Source: CAZHZT01 sp964537285
Lineage (GTDB): Bacteria; Bacteroidota; Bacteroidia; Chitinophagales; Saprospiraceae
Direction of reading: 5' to 3'
Length of the DNA stretch: 18,686 bases
Assembly: GCA_964537285.1 (NCBI GenBank)
Contig: CAZHZT010000117.1
Span: 1 to 18,686 of the forward strand
The notes under the pieces are model-generated. The model did not search any database. It was not told the DNA's origin and saw nothing but the letters and a program-made list of their open reading frames with translations. How positions within the stretch are numbered: the stretch's first letter is position 1; each line of letters starts with the position of its first letter. This document shows positions 12,869 through 18,686 of the stretch, one piece after another. A program made the translations under genes and the position numbers.

Positions 12869-12938
12869 GCGGATAAAGGCAGGAACCGCAGGTTGCTTCA
12901 TAGCAACCTGCGGTTCCTGCCTTTATCCGCTTAAATTA
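12861..12938. terminator. 37-bp perfect palindrome at the end of the dehydrogenase
   Basis: The arms 12861-12897 and 12902-12938 are perfectly complementary with loop TCAT. The left arm begins in the last codons (TTA ATT TAA) of the dehydrogenase gene and the right arm is their inverted copy. It separates this gene from the downstream HTCS promoter. Confidence 0.85.
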
Positions 12939-12987
12939 GTTAGGTATTTATTGATATAAAAATCACTGAACTTAACCTCCTAAACCC

Positions 12988-12995
12988 TATCTTTG
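12988..12995 (+). promoter_or_regulatory. -7 box of the HTCS gene
   Basis: TATCTTTG matches TAnnTTTG. Transcription would start around 13002, so translation must start later than the TTG at 12993; TTG at 13014 or 13023 is more likely. No TTG is seen at the -33 spacing. Confidence 0.5.
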
Positions 12996-13013
12996 TCTTT
13001 AAAACACCCGCGG

Positions 13014-13676
13014 TTGGAAATTTTGAATAAAATAACCTTCACTGTTCTCTTCTCTGTTTTTATGCTTTCTGCTTCTTCACAAAACTATCTGGTGAAGAAA
13101 AAATCCTTCAATGCCGGCTCGGGGCTTTCCCATGATATGGTTCAGTCTTTTCATCAGGATCGGGAAGGGTTTATGTGGATCGGTACAAAATACGGATTGA
13201 ATCGTTTTGATGGCCATGATTTCCAGTGGTTTACACGCGAGCAGGATGGTTTAAGTTCCAATAATATCGGGGAGATTTACGAGGATGGAAATGCTTGGTT
13301 GTGGTTAGTACATGTGGAGTATAAATTCCGGGTGCCTACTTTTTTTAGCATTGACCTCTTTAACCCAATGACTAATGAGGTGATCTCCTTCGATGAGCAG
13401 TTTCAGACAGACAAACCTTTTGAAGTTGCAGAACTTGAGAGCATTCGTACGCTTTTTTATCATCAATTGGTTTTTTCTACCAAAAGCGGAACCCATTTTC
13501 GACTTACTCCGGAGGGGAAATTTGAAAAATTGCCCCTTCAAAAAGAACTTAAAATACACGCGGCATTTAGTGAGGACCGTTTCTGGGGCTCCATCAATGG
13601 CCGCTTGATGGAAATGAAATGGAAGTATCCTCAGGTCTTTCCCGCTGGAAAAAGACCACATCGTTTTGGATATTAA
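13014..13676 (+). pseudogene. HTCS sensor, N-terminal piece (signal peptide and first propeller blades)
   Basis: This is the first of three frames of a single large gene; the frame is open from 12993, but the promoter box covers that position. It starts with a signal peptide (LEILNKITFTVLFSVFMLSA, cleavage near SSQ), then the typical HTCS opening SFNAGSGLSHDMVQSFHQDR and the reg_prop blade signature GFMWIGTKYGLNRFDG. No ATG is usable at the N-terminus, so the start is probably TTG. Near 13600-13645 the protein-like sequence moves to the next frame (FPLEKDHIVLDIKRDAFDRF), consistent with one inserted base; the frame then ends at 13676 in nonsense residues. Confidence 0.75.
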
Positions 13677-13872
13677 AAGAGACGCCTTTGATAGGTTTTG
13701 GGTGCTCCATGGTTTTGAAGACCGGAGAATGAATAATGTGCTCAAAAATGCACGGATCTTCTTAATTTCAGATGATAAACAAGTAGAGATCCTGCAAGAA
13801 ATGAATTTAGGCGACCCCCAGAACCGTTCATATTTTCCCTTCCATCGAAGAAAATACCGTAATGGTGTTTAG
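13666..13872 (+). pseudogene. HTCS sensor, second piece of the propeller
   Basis: This short middle frame continues the periplasmic beta-propeller (DRFWVLHGFEDRRMNNVL, ARIFLISDDKQVEILQEMNL, GDPQNRSYFP). Real coding in this frame begins upstream at about 13640. At about 13833-13845 it shifts again: the protein-like continuation SIEENTVMVFSGKMFFALDE is in the next frame. The sequence CCCTTCC at the junction would be repaired by removing one T or C. Both HTCS lesions are single-base insertions in sense. Confidence 0.7.
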
Positions 13873-16800
13873 TGGAAAGATGTTTTTTGCGCTTGATGAA
13901 GCGCTTACGTTTCGTTATTTGGATGAAAAGGCACTCGCTGAAAACCCTATTCTATGGAATAGTTCCTTATTCATGGATCAGAGAGGGTTGTTTTGGTTTG
14001 GACATCGGGAGGGGTTTGAAATGATTGAGGTTCAGGAGTCCAGATTTAAGCAATTCCTCAAAAATGAAGGTGGAGATCCATTCCCTGCCCGGGGGGTAGC
14101 AGAGCATGGCGAGTTCCTGTTTGTGAATTCCATTCGGACAGGGGGCTTCATAAATACTCGGACGGGGGAGCTTTGGTCCTACAGCGATGCTTATCCACGC
14201 TTCGATAATAATAAGTGTTTTCCGATGGTTAAGACTTCCAATGGAGAACTATGGGTGGCTAATGATCGCTTATATCAGCTTGACGAGCAAGGAAAATGGA
14301 TTGAGGAAATCAGTATTCATCCTTATAAATCCAAGAAGATATGGTCCTTTTTTCAGGATGCCTCTCAAACATTCTGGATCGGAGCGGGCCGGGATACCAT
14401 CTTTTATTTTAATGCTTCTGAGCACGAAAAACCACAGCCTCTATTACAGTACAATGGCTTTGATGCCCTGCTGAATACCGAGAAATGGCATTTCCTCGAA
14501 GATAAACATGGCATCTGGATAGCTGCTCAGAATGGGCTTTACCTGCTGGATAAACAAAAAGGTATTATAGCCCGATATGGTGAACAAGAGCAAGGGGATC
14601 GCTTTTTACCGGCCAATCAGTTTTTTTATATTTTTAAAAATGATTCCGATCGCTTGTGGTTGGCTACCGGCGATGGGGGCTTGATGCAACTTGAACTGGA
14701 TGCACAGGGAAAGGCTAAAATAATAAAGCATTTAACGCGTGCCAACGGCTTGCCTAGTAATGAGCTATACGCCATCTTTGAGGATGATTTCAAGCACTTT
14801 GGGATCAGTAGCGCCAATGGTTTGATTCAGTATAACCCCCTGGATGGAGAAATCAATGTCTACTTCGAAGAACAAGGCATTACAAACAAAGAGTTTAACC
14901 GCCTTTCGTCTTTTCAATCAGATACCGGAACGATTTACTTTGGCGGTTTGAATGGGGTTACTGCTTTTCAACCCGGGCATTTTTATAACCAAAAACCATA
15001 CGATGCGCCTCTGAAAGCTTCTAATATTAAGCTTTTCTCCGGTAAAGAAGACCGCCTAATGGACCTGACGGAGATGGCGCTGAATGGAACTTCCATTCAG
15101 TTTTTCCCCGGAGATAAATACATGATATTCAATTTTTCTCTTCAGAATTATTTCCATGCCGAACGGGTAAAATACCAGTACCGGATCGAAGGACTGGGCA
15201 ATGAATGGGAAACCCTGAACACCAATGTGTTTCAGCTTAGCGGGTTGCCCTATGGAGAATTTACCTTGCATGTGCGAGCCGGAGGGCAAGGAAATCAATT
15301 GTCTATCAATGAATTACGGCTTGGGATTGAGGTCCTGAAACCGTTTTATTTGACAACATGGTTCTTAATTGGCTTAGCTTTAGCACTAGTAGGAGCGGTT
15401 TGGTTGTGGTATTCACTTCGAATCCGGTCCTACCGGAAAAGACAAGTACAACTGGAAAAAATAGTAGCTGAACGCACGGAAAAGATTAGGCAGGATAAGT
15501 TGTTTATCGAAAAACAGGCCGACCAGCTCAAGGAAATGGATGAAATCAAATCGCGCTTCTTTGCAAATATTTCTCATGAATTGCGTACGCCGCTCACCAT
15601 GATCCTGGGGCCTTTAGAAAGTGTTCTTAACAGGAATCAGCTCAAGCAGCGCGATTCTGTTCTTCTCCAGATGATGCAGCAAAATGGCCGGAAGTTACTC
15701 AGGCGTATCAATGAATTGCTGGATCTGTCCAGCCTGGATTCCAAAAAACTCAAAGTCGCTCAAAGCCCTGTCCGTTTGTATGCATTCACCCGGCAGTTGC
15801 TTGCTGCCTTTGAAAGTGGGGCAAATCTTAAAAATATTCAACTGACATTGGATTACCACCTGGATACAGCTATCCAGGCTTTGCTGGATGCGGATAAAGT
15901 AGAGAAAATTGTATCTAACTTTTTATCTAATGCGATTAAATTCACTCCAAAAGAAGGGCATATTCACGTGACCCTTTCTCAGCAATCCGGATACCTGCAA
16001 ATTAGTGTCCGGGATACTGGTATGGGTATTCCTGAAGGTGAAGTAGAAAAGGTGTTTGATCGATTTTATCAGGTGAGAGGTAGCGATCAAGCATCCGGTT
16101 CGGGCATTGGCTTGTCTCTGTCTCGTGAATTGGCGGAACTAATGGAGGGGAAAGTTTGGGCGGAAAGTGCCGAAGGTCAAGGAAGTACTTTCTATCTCCA
16201 ATTACCCCTGCGAGAGACTTTTGAAACCATCTCCCCCGATGAAGAAGCAGCGCCTGTTGCCAAACCAATTGCTTTGGAAAATACTGTTCAAAGTGGGCAG
16301 GACAGGATCCTGGTGGTAGAGGACAATCCAAGTCTGCTCAAATTTATCCGCATACTCCTGGAAGGCTATCAGGTGCTGACTGCCGAGAACGGAAAAGTTG
16401 CCCTGGATATACTTGCTGACTGCAAGCAAAAACAACAAACCGTAAATCTGATCATTTCTGATATCATGATGCCTGTAATGGATGGCTTTGAATTGTTGAA
16501 GGTGCTAAAAAATCATGAAGATTATCTTCATATTCCGGTTGTTATGCTGACTGCCCGCCAAAACCTGGAGTCTAAACTGGATGCGCTGCGCATTGGCGTA
16601 GACGACTACATGGTTAAGCCTTTTCAGGAAGCTGAACTGTTGGCCAGTGTTTCCAATCTGATAAAAAACAGCAGGGGGCGTACTAATGCAGAAGTTACCC
16701 AAGCAAATATCCCTTCAAAACAGACGAAATCTCCTGAAACGCAAACTACTCCTTCTGTATCTGCTGCTGACTTAAAATGGTTATCGGAAGTGGAAAGGCA

Positions 16801-17083
16801 TATTTTAAAAAATATTGGCAACACTCAGTTCAGTATTTCGCAATTAGCGGATGAACTGGCCATGAGCACCCGGCGGTTTCAACAAAAAATCAAACAGATT
16901 AGCGGGCTTACCCCCAAAGAATACCAACGAGAGATTCAACTCGAACAGGCTCGCCGCGTCCTCGAAAGTGGAAGCGTTCAGAGTGTCTCGGAAATAAGTT
17001 ACAAAATTGGTTTTAAAGATGCTCATTATTTCTCTTCTTTATTTCAAAAACGCTATGGGAAGAAGCCGAGCGAGTACCTGTAA
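13862..17083 (+). pseudogene. Hybrid two-component system sensor-regulator (HTCS), main part
   Basis: The 1073 codons carry the rest of the reg_prop propeller (e.g. LFWFGHREGFEMIEV, LWLATGDGGLMQLE), a Y_Y_Y domain (VKYQYRIEGLGNEWETL), a membrane segment near residues 495-518, HisKA with the phospho-accepting His572 in ISHELRTPL, HATPase_c (NFLSNAIKFTPKEG, DTGMGIP, GSGIGLSLS), a receiver with Asp867 in LIISDIMMPVMDG and the Lys in YMVKPF, and a C-terminal AraC helix-turn-helix (ISQLADELAMSTRRFQQKIK, ISYKIGFKDAHYFSSLF). In Bacteroidota, HTCS proteins sense glycans or other ligands and switch on nearby loci; no SusC/SusD genes are near. All signalling residues are intact, but the N-terminus is two frameshifts away, so the gene is either disrupted or misassembled. 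Confidence 0.9.
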
Positions 17084-17101
17084 AACTTACTTTTGTCGTA
17101 A

Positions 17102-17149
17102 AAAAAGGTACTGAGAAATGCGCAATTGCGCATTTCTCAGTACCTTTTT
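17102..17149 (+). terminator. Terminator after the HTCS gene (24-bp arms, no loop)
   Basis: This is a perfect 48-base palindrome centred on GCAATTGC (arms 17102-17125 and 17126-17149), beginning with five A and ending with five T. It lies 18 bases after the HTCS stop codon and, unlike others here, does not reach into coding sequence. It could work in both directions. Confidence 0.85.
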
Positions 17150-17195
17150 CCGATCTCTCAGCACATCTTTCGCACTTCTCCGGAAAGAATTACCC

Positions 17196-17203
17196 CATAT
17201 TTG
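17196..17203 (+). promoter_or_regulatory. Weak -7 box before the 53-residue gene
   Basis: CATATTTG differs from TAnnTTTG at one position and lies about 42 bases upstream of the ATG at 17245. No -33 TTG is seen at the right distance. Confidence 0.3.
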
Positions 17204-17244
17204 TTGTGTAATAACGATCACAAAATAAAACACAATAAATAGTC

Positions 17245-17406
17245 ATGAAAAATTTGCAAATCACACTTCCAGCTCCTTCCGCAACTGCTACTAACGTTAA
17301 AAACGCTGAAAATGCTACCAATAACGTAGGCCAATACATAGTTGCCGTATTATGCTTAACTTTCTTTCCATTGATGTATTTGATTGGAAGTTTCTTAATG
17401 GGATAA
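17245..17406 (+). CDS. Unrecognised 53-residue single-pass membrane peptide
   Basis: The family is not recognised. The peptide starts MKNLQITLPAPSATATNVKN, continues with a polar, Asn/Ala-rich stretch (AENATNNVGQ) and ends in one membrane segment (YIVAVLCLTFFPLMYLIGSF, about residues 31-50) followed by LMG. The ATG, the spacing to a candidate promoter, and a very strong dedicated terminator 40 bases after the stop argue that it is a real, separately transcribed gene. There is no signal-peptidase motif; the hydrophobic end suggests a C-terminal anchor with the polar part on one side. It could be a small stress or bacteriocin-like peptide, or an accessory of the HTCS or the lipoprotein beside it; nothing in the sequence decides this. 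Confidence 0.6.
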   Translation: MKNLQITLPAPSATATNVKNAENATNNVGQYIVAVLCLTFFPLMYLIGSFLMG

Positions 17407-17445
17407 AATAAAATATTCTCAAGAATCAGGGGTTTAGGTCACTCT

Positions 17446-17523
17446 AAAAAAGAGCCTGCCCAAAAGAAATTCCTTGTCGCCAGAACCGGGCAAGGAATTT
17501 CTTTTGGGCAGGCTCTTTTTTTT
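17446..17523 (+). terminator. Intrinsic terminator after the 53-residue gene
   Basis: Perfect 31-base arms (17446-17476 and 17491-17521) enclose a 14-base loop. The left arm starts with A6 and GAGCCTGCCC, and the right arm ends in a run of eight T. This is a textbook, unusually long rho-independent terminator. Confidence 0.9.
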
Positions 17524-17524
17524 C

Positions 17525-17625
17525 GTTCTTTGACAAATTGTGTGGAGTTTAAAATGATAAAACCTGAATGCCCTGGAGGCTGAAGGGATTATCATTTTTA
17601 AACTCCACACAATTTGTCAAAGAAC
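17525..17625. repeat. Imperfect palindromic repeat, family A, copy 2
   Basis: The ends GTTCTTTGACAAATTGTGTG are inverted at the two sides (17525-17560 and 17589-17625, one extra A in the right arm). The loop CCTGAATGCCCT-n4-GGCTGAAGGGAT aligns with the reverse complement of 699-807. It abuts the terminator before it. Confidence 0.8.
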
Positions 17626-17722
17626 TTTTTTTTAATAAAAAAATCTCCCGGGGTGGTCACCAAAATGAATCTGCTCAACTAGTAAGTGAAATCAATTTTA
17701 AACAGAATAAAAAAGTTAAAAA

Positions 17723-18502
17723 ATGAAATCACTTACTAATCTATTTTTATTAACAACTCTTTTATGCTCTCTTTTCTTCGTCTCTTGCTCAGACGATGAT
17801 GCTATCGAACCAAGTCCGAAACCTTCTACTCAACATGAATAGACAGAAGATCCTGAAGAAGAAGAGGAGAGCCCGGCCATCATTAGCCTTTCAAAATCAT
17901 TCGTCGTATTTGAATCGGATGAATGTTCACTGACAAATGAAAGCGAGTACACCACGGAAGAAATTTTTATTACAAACGCAGGCGATGGTCAACTTGGAGC
18001 AATTGATGCTTACATAAGTTATGAATTCGCCAACTCCAACTGGTTGAAAGCAACTCTGGCAGGAAATAAAATAACAGTTGTACCTAATGTTGATGGAATG
18101 GATAATTTAGGCGAAGGAGAGCATAGAGCGCTTATTAAGGTATATGCTGCTAATGCCGAAGAACATGAATCAATAGGAATATTATTATTTATCGAAAAAA
18201 GCAACAAAGGGACACTAGTCTATCGCTTTCACGTCACAGGAGCTTCTTCCCTTGGAACAACTGTTAACGTAAAGTATATTTGGCAGTCGGGTGGTATTAC
18301 CAATTCAGGCATACCGCTTCAGCCATTGGAAAATGTAAAAGATGGTGATGAATGGGTAATTGATTGCTTTTACTCAGACGGTACTAAGCGATATTCAATG
18401 TCTAGTTGGGATTGTGATATCTCAATGCCTGGGTACGAAGGGGAATTTCTTTATGTGTACAATAACCAAATTAAAGTAATTGATGTGTATATCAATTGCT
18501 AA
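17723..18502 (+). pseudogene. BACON-like lipoprotein with an in-frame amber stop
   Basis: From ATG 17723 the product starts MKSLTNLFLLTTLLCSLFFV then SCSDDD: a lipoprotein signal peptide with the lipobox cysteine at residue 22, followed by acidic residues typical of Bacteroidota surface lipoproteins. Codon 40 is TAG (17840-17842), in an acidic, disordered linker (STQHE, stop, TEDPEEEEE). The same frame then stays open to 18502 and encodes a BACON/Ig-like beta domain (SLSKSFVVFE, EEIFITNAGDGQLG, NSNWLKATLAGNKITVVPN, HRALIKVYAANAEE) and a second beta domain (RFHVTGASSLGTTVNVKYIW). One base change would restore 259 codons. It may be a pseudogene, a sequencing error or amber read-through; the downstream part has no credible start of its own. 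Confidence 0.75.
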
Positions 18503-18522
18503 CTTACAGAAACCGTCCAATA

Positions 18523-18559
18523 AACATGAGTCATCCCGAATTTTAAGGAATCCCATGTT
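18523..18559. repeat. CATGAGTCAT hairpin, family C, copy 2
   Basis: AACATGAGTCATCCCGAATT followed by an imperfect inverted half ending CATGTT. It resembles 2394-2434, with the right arm diverged (CCCATGTT instead of ACTCATGTT). It lies 20 bases after the lipoprotein stop and runs into the boundary repeat at 18554. Confidence 0.6.
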
Positions 18560-18637
18560 GCCAAAATAATTAATAACAGAAGCTGTAAATCAATGCATTA
18601 GGACCGGCCTTATTCAATTTAGCTTTTTGAAAGGCTG
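18554..18637. repeat. Right copy of the 84-base boundary inverted repeat
   Basis: The reverse complement of 1-84 with six mismatches and no gaps. Beyond it, 18638-18686 is unique here; on the minus strand it reads a short start-like frame (MNKLAKAQTVFIF) that stops just before the repeat, too short to interpret. Confidence 0.85.
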
Positions 18638-18686
18638 GAAGCCGTTAAAAAATGAATACTGTTTGAGCCTTGGCGAGTTTATTCAT

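Larger units (their letters stand above)
17407..17722. other. Spacer with terminator and repeat element
   Basis: No gene is seen. It contains the terminator 17446-17523, the family A palindrome 17525-17625 directly after it, and an AT-rich leader for the lipoprotein gene in which I see no TAnnTTTG box. TAGTAAGTGA at 17680-17689 is complementary to TCACTTACTA at 17729-17738, just inside the lipoprotein coding start. Confidence 0.65.

Noticed and set aside
17665..17682. Five-codon frame MNLLN as a regulatory leader peptide for the lipoprotein
   Set aside because: It is too short to distinguish from chance, and there is no promoter or attenuator hairpin pair clearly tied to it.
12993..18502. 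A polysaccharide utilisation locus controlled by the HTCS
   Set aside because: There is no SusC or SusD pair, glycoside hydrolase or sulfatase; the downstream genes are a tiny membrane peptide and a single lipoprotein.
1..18686. Composite transposon bounded by the 84-base inverted repeats
   Set aside because: No transposase or integrase is present, the interior includes housekeeping genes and a tRNA, and no target duplication can be seen because the left edge is the window edge.

Overview
The window looks like chromosomal DNA from a member of the Bacteroidota, most likely a Saprospiria-type environmental bacterium (inference). The grounds are: Bacteroidota-type promoters (-7 box TAnnTTTG, sometimes with a TTG about 20 bases upstream) before several genes; a one-piece hybrid two-component system (HTCS) of the reg_prop/Y_Y_Y/HisKA/receiver/AraC type; a DUF6913-like gene next to dapA; a lipoprotein signal peptide ending in SCSDDD; and a STAND NTPase joined to an FGE/C-type-lectin domain. 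No ribosomal RNA and no transposase are visible.

Layout. 1-84 is one copy of an 84-base repeat that recurs inverted at 18554-18637. 108-494 (-) is a SnoaL-like protein. 495-942 holds two palindromic repeat elements. 943-3423 (-) is a housekeeping operon in the order accA, DUF6913-like gene, dapA. 3752-3825 is tRNA-Asp(GTC) with its own terminator. Directly beside it lies a wrecked PIN toxin/HTH antitoxin pair (3840-4389, -). 4384-6448 (+) is a STAND NTPase/FGE-lectin gene broken into three frames, ending in a GC-rich segment that resembles the variable region of a diversity-generating retroelement (DGR) target. No reverse transcriptase or template repeat is present in the window. 7227-8150 (+) is a two-gene cassette: a membrane-anchored protein with a C-terminal URI/GIY-YIG-like nuclease domain, and a directly abutting small gene that may be its immunity partner. 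8200-9617 (-) is a FetA/FetB-type ABC exporter. 9884-11701 (+) is a TolB-like/TPR/AraC regulator, followed by a quinone-oxidoreductase-like dehydrogenase (11882-12868, +) with an operator-like palindrome in front. 12993-17083 (+) is an HTCS sensor broken by two frameshifts. 17245-17406 (+) is an unrecognised 53-residue membrane peptide, and 17723-18502 (+) a BACON-like lipoprotein gene with an in-frame amber stop.

Two themes stand out. First, the window is full of very long, nearly perfect inverted repeats. Several act as terminators, and at three gene ends their arms run into coding sequence, so that two convergent genes share the same C-terminus. Shorter palindromic repeat families are scattered between genes. 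Second, the accessory conflict and sensing genes (STAND-lectin, PIN toxin, HTCS, lipoprotein) carry visible lesions, while the housekeeping genes are intact. The most interesting candidates are the STAND-lectin DGR-like target with a G7 tract and the free-standing membrane-tethered URI nuclease/immunity-like pair.
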